Below are positions 39,164 through 47,953 of a stretch of DNA of 64,000 nt, one piece after another. Numbering within the stretch: the first letter of the stretch is position 1; the number at the start of each line of letters is the position of its first letter. Made by a program: the position numbers and the translations under genes. The DNA comes from Gammaproteobacteria bacterium (GTDB taxonomy: Bacteria > Pseudomonadota > Gammaproteobacteria > GRL18). Location of the stretch: the NCBI GenBank assembly GCA_015488755.1, contig WFNB01000014.1, positions 30,644 to 94,643 on the forward strand, read 5' to 3'. Below the pieces are notes generated by a model. It was not told the DNA's origin. It saw only the letters and a list, made by a program, of their open reading frames with translations, and did no database searches.

Positions 39164-39604
39164 TTAGGCGTCTTTAGGAATGCGGATTTTTTGACCAGGA
39201 AAAATAAGATCAGGATCTTTAATCACTTCTTTATTGGCTGCAAAAATAGCAGGGTATTTATTGCCATCACCATAAAATTCTTGGGCAATTTTCCACAAAG
39301 AGTCACCTTTTTGAATTTCATAATACTGTGTTTCTGATACGGGTTCTGCTTCAGGCACAGCAAGCTCTGATGCTTCAACGGTACTGATCCCAAACGCATT
39401 ACCGACCATCAAAATAACTTTTTCCATGGCACTGCTTGAGTCAGCCTGTCCTTTAATAACGGCCGTATCTCCTTTGACTTCAACACTCAGGTCATTTACC
39501 CCAGGATTATCTTGCTCAACATGTTCTTTAAGCTTACCGCCGGCATCATCATCACTGCCAAAAATTTTATTGCCAATTTCTTTTGCAAAATCAAAAAGTC
39601 CCAT
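39164..39604 (-). CDS. kbp: BON-LysM protein, Kbp/YgaU-like
   Basis: The 146-residue cytoplasmic protein has an N-terminal helix (MGLFDFAKEIGNKIFG), a BON domain (about 20-85) and a LysM domain (95-145: YYEIQKGDSLWKIAQEF, NKYPAIFAANKEVIKDPDL, GQKIRIP). This is the exact layout of E. coli Kbp (YgaU), a potassium-binding stress protein. It has no signal peptide, as in Kbp. It starts about 170 bp before the terminator of the PEP-CTERM gene. Confidence 0.88.
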   Translation of the reverse strand: MGLFDFAKEIGNKIFGSDDDAGGKLKEHVEQDNPGVNDLSVEVKGDTAVIKGQADSSSAMEKVILMVGNAFGISTVEASELAVPEAEPVSETQYYEIQKGDSLWKIAQEFYGDGNKYPAIFAANKEVIKDPDLIFPGQKIRIPKDA

Positions 39605-39717
39605 AATAAGATCTCCTATAAAGTGTATAGTAAATAGAATGGATTTATATCCAAGTAAGAATTATAACGACTTTAAATCGTGTTGTCTTAATTAAATTAT
39701 AAAAAACAAACAGGCAT

Positions 39718-39752
39718 AAAAAAACCCCAGAAGCTGTCTGAGGTTTTTTACT
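39718..39752 (-). terminator. rho-independent terminator of the PEP-CTERM gene
   Basis: On the minus strand AAAACCTCAGA and TCTGGGGTTTT form an 11-bp stem (with one G-U pair) around a short loop, followed by a run of T. It lies 22 bp past the stop codon of the PEP-CTERM gene. Confidence 0.85.
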
Positions 39753-39773
39753 TTAAGTGGAAAAAAATTAACC

Positions 39774-40559
39774 TTATAAAGGTTTTCTTCTCCTGATAAA
39801 GGACAAGCCAATTAAACCAAAGCCTAAGAGAGCAAGGGAAGCTGGCTCAGGTACAGGTTTAGGAGCACCTGTATCTGCAGTTAATAAGTTTTCAAACATG
39901 ATAGCATTATCATTATTGCCCACATTTCCAACTCTATCCCACACATTTTGATCTGTAATTAAAAATACAGAACCAGATCCAACAATATCAAAACCCATCA
40001 TGACAGAGTTTAAATCTAGACCCAACATCAAAGCCTCGGCATTTCCAGTAAGATTAACCAATGGTGCAAATGCTGCATATTCATATGTATCAACACCAGC
40101 CGTTAAATCATGATCTAAAATCTGACCACCTGAGCGAGTCGCAGTATGCCAACCACCATCAAAAACATTATTTACAATTCCCATTTCTACGCCAAGAAAT
40201 GATAATGCGGTATTAATTCGATTATTTTCAGCAGGAGCGTAAGAGCCATGTTCACCCATAAAAGCAATCCGACCACCTTGACCTAAATAATCACTCATTG
40301 CATTTAATTCTGCAAGGGTATAGTCATTAGCTGGCTGCACGGCCCAAAGTAAATCAACATTTGTTAAATCATTTGTGTCTAGGTTCCCTGTAATAATGTC
40401 TGATGAATGCCCTGATAAACCATCATAAAAATTATCAATAATGCCTAGATTGAATCTTTCACCCCAAACATTAACAACCCCAGCCGAAGCACTTGATGAT
40501 AAAATAATAAGTAGTGAAAAACTGATTACTTTAAAATCCATTCCTTTAAACATTTCCAT
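39774..40559 (-). CDS. PEP-CTERM sorted secreted protein
   Basis: The 261-residue protein has a signal peptide (VISFSLLIILSSSASA) and ends with PVPEPASLALLGFGLIGLSF then RRRKPL: the PEP motif, membrane helix and basic tail recognised by an exosortase. The middle has a Rossmann-like pattern (LLWAVQPANDYTLAELNAM, GGRIAFMGEHGSY, GSVFLITD) that resembles DUF4350 or GATase-like domains, without a clear active site. PEP-CTERM proteins go to the exterior with exopolysaccharide; the exosortase is not in this window. Confidence 0.87.
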   Translation of the reverse strand: MEMFKGMDFKVISFSLLIILSSSASAGVVNVWGERFNLGIIDNFYDGLSGHSSDIITGNLDTNDLTNVDLLWAVQPANDYTLAELNAMSDYLGQGGRIAFMGEHGSYAPAENNRINTALSFLGVEMGIVNNVFDGGWHTATRSGGQILDHDLTAGVDTYEYAAFAPLVNLTGNAEALMLGLDLNSVMMGFDIVGSGSVFLITDQNVWDRVGNVGNNDNAIMFENLLTADTGAPKPVPEPASLALLGFGLIGLSFIRRRKPL

Positions 40560-40593
40560 ATATATTTCCTTGTTATTAATCCATAAAAACTAT

Positions 40594-40620
40594 TAGTGCA
40601 TTCCATTATGCAATGCACTA
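40594..40620. promoter_or_regulatory. palindromic operator-like site upstream of the PEP-CTERM gene
   Basis: TAGTGCATT at 40594-40602 and AATGCACTA at 40612-40620 form a perfect 9-bp inverted repeat with a 9-bp spacer, 35 bp before the start codon. A third half-like TAGTGCA lies at about 40628. The arrangement fits a dimeric regulator binding site near the promoter; the regulator is unknown. The remaining region up to orn (40621-40853) shows nothing else. Confidence 0.45.
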
Positions 40621-40853
40621 CATCCTTAGTGCACACACGATAAAGCAAAAATTGAGCCAAAAAAAGAAGAATATTACTATGTAATAAAATAAATCGACAC
40701 TTAATTAATCTCAACAACAAGCAGTGTTAAAAAAGCTGACATACCAAAATGCAACTATTATGAATACATTCGTAGCAAATTGGCGTATATAATATAATTT
40801 TTCCAAATACACATCCAATTTACCTTTTGAAAGTTGTAAACAAAACTGACACT

Positions 40854-41396
40854 TTATTTTAAAATCATTTTTTTATAATAAAGCATTTCAGCAATAGACT
40901 CACGGATATCATCCAAAGCCAAATGGGCACCTTTTTTCTCAAAACCATCCATCACTTCAGGATACCAACGACGGGCTAATTCTTTAAGGGTGCTGACATC
41001 AAAGTTACGATAATGAAAATACGCTTCCAATTCTGGCATCCAATTGGCCATAAAACGGCGATCCTGACAAATGCTATTACCACACATGGGAGAGACACCT
41101 TGGCCAACATACTGACTTAAAAAATCAATCGTTTGTTGCACCGCATCCGCTTCATTAAGGCTACTGTCTTTTACCCGTTGAGTCAGTCCTGATTGGCCAT
41201 GATGAGTGGTATTCCAGTCATCCATTTTTGCTAAGGTTTCATCGGATTGGTGAATTGCCAATACTGGACCCTCTGCTAAAATAGTTAACTGGGCATCGGT
41301 CACAATGGTGGCAATTTCAATAATTTTATCACTCTGGGGTTCTAGTCCTGTCATTTCTAAATCAACCCAAATTAAATTACGTTGGTCTTGTGTCAT
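40854..41396 (-). CDS. orn: oligoribonuclease
   Basis: Orn degrades 2-5 nt RNAs, including pGpG from c-di-GMP breakdown, and so links to the GGDEF/EAL protein in this window. The 180-residue DEDDh exonuclease has [42 protein letters not shown] and [11 protein letters not shown]. It is divergent from a Ste24-like protease and close to rsgA, the conserved orn/rsgA neighbourhood. Confidence 0.97.
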   Translation of the reverse strand: MTQDQRNLIWVDLEMTGLEPQSDKIIEIATIVTDAQLTILAEGPVLAIHQSDETLAKMDDWNTTHHGQSGLTQRVKDSSLNEADAVQQTIDFLSQYVGQGVSPMCGNSICQDRRFMANWMPELEAYFHYRNFDVSTLKELARRWYPEVMDGFEKKGAHLALDDIRESIAEMLYYKKMILK

Positions 41397-41547
41397 ATGG
41401 TTTTTCCTTAATCGTTTTCGCCACTAAAATGTCTATTGGATATTACTTATTTTTTCACATAATAAGGTATAATCTTCGCTTAATCATTATTTTTAACTAT
41501 TTTTTGATCCTTTTTAGGACTTGCTTTATTAATAGATAGGGAGTTTT

Positions 41548-42783
41548 ATGCCGATTTTTAGTACATTGTTTGTTTTTATGGTGATGGTGTCTCTTGGCAC
41601 TCATTTTTGGCTGTCTATAAGACAAATAAAGCATGTTAAAAAACATCAGGATCAAACACCCGAAGCCTTTGCCAGTAAAATATCCCTAGCCGAACACCAA
41701 AAAGCAGCATCCTACACCATCGCCAAAGAAAAACTTGGTCTTATTCAGCTAATTATAGGCACCATACTACTTTTTATCTGGACATTAGGGGGTGGTCTTG
41801 AACTACTGGATCAATTTATTCGTTCCTACCATCTAAACCCACTTTATTCAGGTGTTTTCTTTATTTTACTATTAGGCTTTATCTCCTCCTTATTTGATAT
41901 TCCCATGGCACTTTACTCAACATTTGTATTAGAGGAAAAATTTGGTTTTAACCGCACCACATTTAAAATATGGCTGATTGATTTAGTTAAGCAATCCATT
42001 TTAAGTCTTGTTATTGGTGTCCCACTCATACTCGTCATTCTCTGGCTAATGAACAGCGCAGGCTCACTCTGGTGGCTCTATGCATGGGCAGTCTGGACAG
42101 TTTTTGGTTTTGTGATGATGTGGGCATACCCTGCTTTTATCGCCCCTTTGTTTAATAAATTTACTCAATTAGATGATATTTCATTAAAGCAACGCATTGA
42201 GGCACTGATGACACGTTGTGGTTTTCAGAGCAAAGGCATTCTTGTTATGGATGGCTCTAAACGTTCGAGTCATGGCAATGCCTATTTCACGGGCTTAGGT
42301 AATAATAAGCAAATCGTCTTTTTTGATAATTTATTGGAATCTCTTGATGAAGAAGAGGTCGAAGCTGTATTGGCACATGAATTAGGACATTTCAAGAAAA
42401 AGCATATTATAAAACGGCTGGTATCAATGACCTTTATGACTCTAGCAGGCTTTGCTATTCTTGGATGGTTAATGCAACAAGATTGGTTTTATACCGGCCT
42501 AGGCATGAGTGAGGCTTCAATTTATGCCGCCTTAGTTTTATTTAGCATTGCCTCACCTGTTTTTACCTTTTTTCTCAGTCCCATTAGTGCCATGATAAGT
42601 CGCAAACATGAATTTGAAGCCGATGACTATGCCGCACAGCAAGCAGATGCCAGTAAATTAATCGATGCCTTGGTGAAGCTGTATAAGGATAATGCCAATA
42701 CCTTAACCCCCGATCCTTTGCACTCAGCGTATTATGATTCACATCCACCGGCTCCAGTGCGAATTGCTCATCTACAACAATAA
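41548..42783 (+). CDS. M48 family membrane metalloprotease, Ste24-like
   Basis: The 411-residue protein has several membrane segments (start, residues 65-85, 100-120, 150-170, 180-200) and the zinc site HELGHFKKKHIIK near residue 280, with the third ligand in KHEFEADDYAA. The body matches the CAAX-type endopeptidase family (FVLEEKFGFNRTTFKIWL), which includes bacterial homologues of Ste24. The substrate is unknown; a membrane-protein quality-control role is common. It is followed by a small cytochrome and rsgA. Confidence 0.9.
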   Translation: MPIFSTLFVFMVMVSLGTHFWLSIRQIKHVKKHQDQTPEAFASKISLAEHQKAASYTIAKEKLGLIQLIIGTILLFIWTLGGGLELLDQFIRSYHLNPLYSGVFFILLLGFISSLFDIPMALYSTFVLEEKFGFNRTTFKIWLIDLVKQSILSLVIGVPLILVILWLMNSAGSLWWLYAWAVWTVFGFVMMWAYPAFIAPLFNKFTQLDDISLKQRIEALMTRCGFQSKGILVMDGSKRSSHGNAYFTGLGNNKQIVFFDNLLESLDEEEVEAVLAHELGHFKKKHIIKRLVSMTFMTLAGFAILGWLMQQDWFYTGLGMSEASIYAALVLFSIASPVFTFFLSPISAMISRKHEFEADDYAAQQADASKLIDALVKLYKDNANTLTPDPLHSAYYDSHPPAPVRIAHLQQ

Positions 42784-42807
42784 CAAGAAATAACATAAGG
42801 AATTAGA

Positions 42808-43107
42808 ATGAAATTATCACACACTATTTTACCTGCTGTATTTTTTACACTACTTAGCTCTGCTACACAAGCTGCAAATCCTGCCCATGGAAAGGATCTT
42901 CATGATGCCAATTGCCAGTCCTGTCATGCCTCACTAATGGGTGGTAATGCCAATAAAATTTATACCCGTGCTGATCGTCGAGTAAGCAGTCTCAACGGCC
43001 TGAGAAATCAAGTGACACGTTGCAAAACAACCGTAGGGGTTGCTTGGCCAGATGATCAGATTGATGATGTGGTTGAGTATCTTAATAACAGTTTTTATAA
43101 ATTGTAG
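42808..43107 (+). CDS. small c-type cytochrome
   Basis: The 99-residue protein has a signal peptide (LPAVFFTLLSSATQA) and one heme site, CQSCH, at residues 36-40. GNANKIYTR and DVVEYLNNSFY are typical of a short c5-like family in gammaproteobacteria. No clear methionine axial ligand follows the heme site (the region NQVTRCKTTVGVAW holds none), so heme ligation may differ from class I cytochromes. It would shuttle electrons in the periplasm. It is 24 bp after the protease gene, likely in the same transcript. Confidence 0.85.
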   Translation: MKLSHTILPAVFFTLLSSATQAANPAHGKDLHDANCQSCHASLMGGNANKIYTRADRRVSSLNGLRNQVTRCKTTVGVAWPDDQIDDVVEYLNNSFYKL

Positions 43108-43119
43108 CACCTTAATTTT

Positions 43120-44175
43120 ATGGCCAAACGCAAACTCAATCGCCGTCAGCAATGGCGCATCCAAAAAATTCAAGATGAACGCTTAGCCCGAGCAAATAAA
43201 AAACAAGCCAAAGGCCTATCTGATGAACAATTCAATACCAGAGTACATCAGAGTACACCCCATCAGGGAATCGTTGTTAGCCACTTCGGAGCAACATTAG
43301 ATATCGAAGACAGCCACAGTCAGACAATTGTTCGTTGTGCTTTACGACAAAATATTGGCTCGCTTGTTTGTGGTGATAAAGTCATTTGGCAAACACTGGA
43401 TAATGCGCCCACCGAAGAGCAAATACAGGGTGTTGTCAGTGCCTTGGAGCCTCGTGATAACATTCTTGCTCGTCCAGATTTTACTGGCCAAATGAAGCCC
43501 GTAGCAGCCAATATTGACCAACTTTTTATTGTTACCTCCCCTATACCTGAGCTTAATGAAGGACTCATTGACCGCTATCTGGTGGCTGCTGAACTGTCTC
43601 ATATTCAACCGGTTTTGGTCTTGAATAAAATTGATACCTTAATTGCAGAACAAAGAAGCATCTTGGAAAAACGCATTGCTATTTATCAGCAGATTGGCTA
43701 TCCCATTATTTATACCAGTGCCAAAAGTCAGGACGGCATGACCAACTTATTAGCACAATTAGCAGGCAAAATCAGTGTCTTTGTTGGTCAGTCCGGCGTG
43801 GGCAAATCATCCTTAATCAATGCCCTCCTCCCTGAGGCACAGATTAAAGAAGGTGCCGTCTCTCAGGCCACCAATAAAGGCACTCACACCACCAGCGTAT
43901 CACGCCTATATCACATTCAAAATCCCCTCTGTGCAGAACAAACCAGCCTGATTGACTCTCCTGGAGTACGTGAATTTGGTTTATGGGATATTAATAAAAC
44001 CGATGTCATTCATGGTTTTATCGAATTACAGCCATACATCAAAGAGTGCCATTTTCGTGACTGCAAACACGTAAACGAACCTAATTGCGGCCTACTTAAA
44101 GCACTTGACGAGCATAAAATCAGTCAGCAACGTTTTGATAGTTACCATCGTATTGTGACCTCTATTGATTCATAA
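43120..44175 (+). CDS. rsgA: small ribosomal subunit biogenesis GTPase RsgA
   Basis: RsgA is a circularly permuted GTPase that checks 30S maturation. The 351-residue protein has an OB-fold start (residues 45-110), NKID (G4) before GQSGVGKSSLINALL (G1) and DSPGVREFG (G3), in the permuted order, and a C-terminal zinc motif CHFRDCKHVNEPNC. An N-terminal basic extension (KRKLNRRQQWRIQKIQDER) is typical of gammaproteobacteria. It follows the cytochrome gene by 12 bp. Confidence 0.96.
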   Translation: MAKRKLNRRQQWRIQKIQDERLARANKKQAKGLSDEQFNTRVHQSTPHQGIVVSHFGATLDIEDSHSQTIVRCALRQNIGSLVCGDKVIWQTLDNAPTEEQIQGVVSALEPRDNILARPDFTGQMKPVAANIDQLFIVTSPIPELNEGLIDRYLVAAELSHIQPVLVLNKIDTLIAEQRSILEKRIAIYQQIGYPIIYTSAKSQDGMTNLLAQLAGKISVFVGQSGVGKSSLINALLPEAQIKEGAVSQATNKGTHTTSVSRLYHIQNPLCAEQTSLIDSPGVREFGLWDINKTDVIHGFIELQPYIKECHFRDCKHVNEPNCGLLKALDEHKISQQRFDSYHRIVTSIDS

Positions 44176-44285
44176 AAGACAATCATTTGAAATATTTAAT
44201 AGCAATTAAAGGTCTTTGTATTATGTAGCTAATATCTTATTCTCAATTTATTTTATAGCTACTCAGCATATATTCCACATCCAGA

Positions 44286-44401
44286 GTATTAGATTGGTAA
44301 TCCCATGTTACAGGGGTTTATGAAAACAAGGATGTTTTCATTAAAGCGTTACATGGATGTACTTGAGCGTCCCCTGAAACATGGGGTTTCCTATCTGATA
44401 C
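44286..44401. repeat. palindromic intergenic element, copy C
   Basis: Outer arms at 44286-44316 and 44371-44401 are inverted copies (about 24 of 31 positions) sharing CCCATGTT and CAGGGG. Inside are two hairpins with the same core as the other elements: GAAAACAAGGATGTTTTC and TACATGGATGTA. The outer arms differ from those of copies A and B, but the architecture is the same. It occupies the 274-bp gap between rsgA and the thioredoxin-like gene. Confidence 0.75.
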
Positions 44402-44449
44402 GGATATTGGCTGAGCAGATACTTTATTTTTAACAAACGGGCTTTACTA

Positions 44450-44911
44450 ATGACCTCCTTATTCAGTAGCAAAAAGATAATGATTATATTGACCTTTTGG
44501 TCAGTATTATTTTCCAGCCAAGTATTTTCTCAGCCTCAACAACAAGGCATACAATGGCATGAGTGGTCTAATGACAGCTTTGCTTTAGCAGCACAAGAAA
44601 ATAAACTCGTCCTATTAGATATCGGAGCACAATGGTGTCAATTTTGTAAGAAAATGGAAGCCGTAACGTATAAAGATCCTAAGGTTATTAATATTATTAA
44701 TAACCATTATATCGCCATTAAAGCTGACATTGAACAAAGTGGTGATGTGCAAATGCTCTATGGTAACTTTGGTGTTCCGGGCACCATCGTCCTAACGCCA
44801 CAAAGAGATGAGATAAGTAAACGCCGAGGTTATATTGCCCCCCAGCAAATGCAATGGCATTTATTAGGAACCTTGCAAGATGCTCCCGATAGCATTGCCA
44901 GCAGTAAATAA
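44450..44911 (+). CDS. exported thioredoxin-like protein
   Basis: The 153-residue protein has a signal peptide (IMIILTFWSVLFSSQVFS) and a thioredoxin fold with the active site AQWCQFCKKME (CxxC), and the cis-proline loop GNFGVPGTIVLTP. It resembles the DsbD-C-terminal/Thioredoxin_7 group. It is 13 bp upstream of the Tat-exported subunit-3-like gene, so it may help that periplasmic enzyme fold or supply electrons. Confidence 0.85.
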   Translation: MTSLFSSKKIMIILTFWSVLFSSQVFSQPQQQGIQWHEWSNDSFALAAQENKLVLLDIGAQWCQFCKKMEAVTYKDPKVINIINNHYIAIKADIEQSGDVQMLYGNFGVPGTIVLTPQRDEISKRRGYIAPQQMQWHLLGTLQDAPDSIASSK

Positions 44912-44924
44912 TAATTAGGTCAAT

Positions 44925-45506
44925 ATGATGGATAGACGATCCTTTCTTGTTCGTAGCAGCACTCTAGCTGGTTCTTCTTTATTTAGTACGATGACCGCCA
45001 CTGGTGTTGTGAATGCTGCGATACCTAAGCATAATAGCGATGATTTTATCCACCATAAAATCATTAGGGATTTTACTCAATCTGACTGGGCAAACATTGC
45101 CACGGTGCAAAGCCATTTGTTACCTTCTGAAAATGATGCACCTGGGGCAGTTGAAGTTAATGCCTTAAGGTATTTATATGATTTTCTTAACAACCCAGAA
45201 ACAGATCCAATAGACATCCGTTTTATTCATACGGGTGTACGCTCATTACAGGCCATGATAAATACCGAGCAAACGAATTTAAGCTTAATGGATCAGTCCA
45301 TAGAGCAAAGAGAAATCACACTACGGAAATTTGAAAAGCAAGCAGATGGTGGCCGTTGGCTTGTTAATATTTTAAATTATGTACTTGAGGCACTTTTAAC
45401 TGACCCCGTTTACGGTGGTAATCCTAACGGTATTGGTTGGCAATGGCTAGAACATCGTGCAGGCGACCCTCACCCACCAATGAATAAACGTTATTGGTTA
45501 CTATAG
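44925..45506 (+). CDS. gluconate 2-dehydrogenase subunit 3 family protein
   Basis: The 193-residue protein starts with a Tat signal (MMDRRSFLVRSSTLAGSSLF), as usual for the small subunit that co-exports its folded flavoprotein partner. The body has WANIATVQSHLLPSEND and NGIGWQWLEHRAGDPHP, seen in the gluconate 2-dehydrogenase subunit 3 family. The GMC oxidoreductase follows after 47 bp. The small subunit likely provides export for the partner, which has no signal peptide of its own. Confidence 0.88.
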   Translation: MMDRRSFLVRSSTLAGSSLFSTMTATGVVNAAIPKHNSDDFIHHKIIRDFTQSDWANIATVQSHLLPSENDAPGAVEVNALRYLYDFLNNPETDPIDIRFIHTGVRSLQAMINTEQTNLSLMDQSIEQREITLRKFEKQADGGRWLVNILNYVLEALLTDPVYGGNPNGIGWQWLEHRAGDPHPPMNKRYWLL

Positions 45507-45553
45507 ATTTATTGCTAAGTAAGCATTCAACAATAATATTTTAGAGAGTTTCA

Positions 45554-47275
45554 ATGAATCATGATTATGATATCTGTGTCGTAGGCAGTGGTGCTGGTGC
45601 TGGTCCTATTATCTACACCCTTGCCCATGCTGGTTACAAAGTTCTGGTATTAGAAAAAGGCCCATGGTATACCGAGGCTGATTACTTTAAAGATGAGCTA
45701 AAAACCTCCTTACGTGGAGGTTATACGCCGGATTTAAGGGATGAACAACATGTCATTGAACTAGAAAATGATGATGGTAGCTGGCGTACTTTTCCGACCT
45801 ATCAATCCAATTGGAATTTTTGGAATGGTAGCGTCGTAGGTGGTTCCAGTAATTTTATGAGCGGTTTTTTCCATCGTCTTAAGCCGAATGATTTTAAACT
45901 ACTCTCAACCTATGGCCCCATTGCAGGTGCTAATATTGTTGACTGGCCTATTTCCTATGATGATATGGAACCTTATTATGACAAAGTAGAAAAAGTGGTT
46001 GGTGTTTCTGGCCGAGTGATCGATCACCCTTTTCAAGAACCTCGCAGTTCCAAAGATTTTCCCTATCCCCCCACTCAGGAACACCCAATTGCCCAACATA
46101 TTGATAAGGCATGCGAACGCCTTGGTTTTCATTCCATGCCCATGCCAAGAGCCATACTGTCACAACCCGCATTAAACCGTAATGCCTGTGTGTATAGTGG
46201 TTTTTGTGGTAGTTATGGCTGTGCCAGTGGTGCCAAAAGTAGCTCCCGTGTTGCACTCATTGACAGCGCTCTGGCAACCGGTAATTGTGACTTACGCCCA
46301 GAATCTATGGTTACTCATATGCAAAGCGATCACAGCGGTAATGTTAGTGCCATTGAGTACATTGATAAACATGGTAAAAAACAAGGTGTGGATGCAAAAC
46401 TCTATGTAGTCGCCGCACAAGCCATTGAGAGCGCACGACTATTATTAAATTCTACTGGTCCAAAACATCCTAATGGCTTGGCAAACAACCAGAATCAAGT
46501 GGGTAAAAATCTTATTTTTGCTGGGGGTGGCGCAGGCTCAGGAAGACTGACCTATGATAAATTTTCTGATGAACAAGTCAGTCAACTCAAACAATTTGGC
46601 ACCTTTGTCAATCGTTCTTTACAAGACTGGTATGAAATTAAAGATAAAAATCTATTTAAAACCGATGCCCCTCAAAAAGGAGGCACCATTGATTTTGTCC
46701 ATTTACACCCGAATCCTGTTGCTAGAGCCACTCGTCAAATCCGCTCTAATGGTGGCCTACTCTGGGGAAAACCATTAAAAAATCGCTTAAAAGAGCATTT
46801 TACTAAGGGTCGTTATATTAAGGTTGAAGCATTTTGTGATTGGGCACCCACCGATAATTCTCATGTCACACTGGATCCTAAAGTTAAAGACAAATGGGGC
46901 TTGCCTGTGGCTAAGATAAAAGTCGATGTGCATGTACAAAATCTACGTGTCGGCTGGTTTTTAGCCAATAAATCAGGGGATGTGTTACGAGAAATGGGCG
47001 CCGATAATGTCTTATCCTTTGCCTCTGGTGTTCCCCCGACCAATCTAGTAGCAGGGGCTTGTCGCTTTGGCAACGATCCCAAAACATCCGTGCTTAACTC
47101 TGATTGTCGGGCACATGATGTGGACAATCTTTACGTCACCGATGGTAGCTTTATGCCAACGGGGGGAAGCGTGCCACATACATGGACCATTTATGCCAAT
47201 TCATTTCGGGTTGCGGATATTATTGTTGCTCGATTGGGTGGCAACAAAAAGCCAAGTGACTTGGATTTTGGATAA
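45554..47275 (+). CDS. GMC-family FAD oxidoreductase
   Basis: The 573-residue flavoprotein has the FAD motif DICVVGSGAGAGPIIYTLA at its start, LVLEKGPW, SVVGGSSNFMSGFFHR, YSGFCGSYGCASGAKSS (a Cys-rich loop typical of gluconate-dehydrogenase-type members) and, near the end, LYVTDGSFMPTGGSVPHTW. It is the catalytic subunit with the Tat-carrying partner upstream; a cytochrome subunit as in classical gluconate 2-dehydrogenase is not adjacent. The substrate, a sugar or other alcohol, cannot be told from the sequence. Confidence 0.88.
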   Translation: MNHDYDICVVGSGAGAGPIIYTLAHAGYKVLVLEKGPWYTEADYFKDELKTSLRGGYTPDLRDEQHVIELENDDGSWRTFPTYQSNWNFWNGSVVGGSSNFMSGFFHRLKPNDFKLLSTYGPIAGANIVDWPISYDDMEPYYDKVEKVVGVSGRVIDHPFQEPRSSKDFPYPPTQEHPIAQHIDKACERLGFHSMPMPRAILSQPALNRNACVYSGFCGSYGCASGAKSSSRVALIDSALATGNCDLRPESMVTHMQSDHSGNVSAIEYIDKHGKKQGVDAKLYVVAAQAIESARLLLNSTGPKHPNGLANNQNQVGKNLIFAGGGAGSGRLTYDKFSDEQVSQLKQFGTFVNRSLQDWYEIKDKNLFKTDAPQKGGTIDFVHLHPNPVARATRQIRSNGGLLWGKPLKNRLKEHFTKGRYIKVEAFCDWAPTDNSHVTLDPKVKDKWGLPVAKIKVDVHVQNLRVGWFLANKSGDVLREMGADNVLSFASGVPPTNLVAGACRFGNDPKTSVLNSDCRAHDVDNLYVTDGSFMPTGGSVPHTWTIYANSFRVADIIVARLGGNKKPSDLDFG

Positions 47276-47280
47276 ATAAG

Positions 47281-47446
47281 TAATCAGTCATAGGTAGGTA
47301 CTTAAGCATTTTTGAGGCAGGATAACTCTGTATTTACTACGCAAGACGCCGTAAATCCATCTATGGAGGCTTTATTGCCACATCCATGTGGCGAAAACTT
47401 CCTCCGTAAACACAGAGTTATCCTTAAGTACCTACTCATGAGTAAT
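47281..47446. repeat. palindromic intergenic element, copy B
   Basis: Arms near 47281-47306 and 47425-47446 share inverted GTAGGTACTTAAG and flanking bases; GGATAACTCTGT (47320 on) and ACAGAGTTATCC (to 47423) extend the palindrome, with a 13-bp insertion in the left arm. The centre contains CCACATCCATGTGG and, upstream, ACGCCGTAAATCCAT, the inverse of the centre of copy A. It lies between the ends of two convergent genes, where it may stop both transcripts. Confidence 0.8.
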
Positions 47447-47460
47447 CAGTAACTAAATGA

Positions 47461-47928
47461 TTACCTCACTGGCGTAATCGTTGGTGGGGATATTGGAGTA
47501 GGTAAACCTGGTCTGGGATAGACAGCTTGGTTTTTGTCTCGAATATCAGGATTAAACTGAGTTTTATAATAGTCCTTCTCTTTATCATCCTTTGTTTTTG
47601 CACGTTTTTTAGCAGCCTCTAATTGCTGCATTCTTCTATCATGTTCTTGTTGTTTCTTAGCTTCTCTGGCTTTGTCTAATTCTTTATCTTTAGCAATGAT
47701 CGACTCCAGTTTGGCCTTACTTTGTGCTTCTTGTTCAGCGGTTCGTTTAGGTATGGTAATCTGTTGAACTGCTTGCACATCCCCTTTTTGCTGATCAGTA
47801 AACTCTGTCACTCCTGAATCATTTTGATATTGATAGACATTTTGTTCCGCAAAAACGGCCAAAGACATAGCCAGAAAAAATATCATAGCCATCAACTGCA
47901 ATCTGTTTTTATTTATTAAATTATTCAT
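47461..47928 (-). CDS. DUF4124 periplasmic protein
   Basis: I use the ATG at 47928, which leads directly into a signal peptide (LMAMIFFLAMSLAVFA); a start at 47943 is possible. The mature part has the DUF4124 pattern VYQYQNDSGVTEFTDQQ near its start, then a charged coiled coil (KAKLESIIAKDKELDKARE) and a proline-rich tail (PRPGLPTPISPPT). The function of the family is not known. Length is 155 residues. Confidence 0.8.
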   Translation of the reverse strand: MNNLINKNRLQLMAMIFFLAMSLAVFAEQNVYQYQNDSGVTEFTDQQKGDVQAVQQITIPKRTAEQEAQSKAKLESIIAKDKELDKAREAKKQQEHDRRMQQLEAAKKRAKTKDDKEKDYYKTQFNPDIRDKNQAVYPRPGLPTPISPPTITPVR

Positions 47929-47953
47929 GTTCTGAAATTCCATTCGATAAAAA

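Noticed and set aside
40526..40720. 64-codon frame upstream of the PEP-CTERM gene
   Set aside because: No ribosome-binding site or recognisable protein pattern; it runs over the operator-like palindrome and into the PEP-CTERM start.
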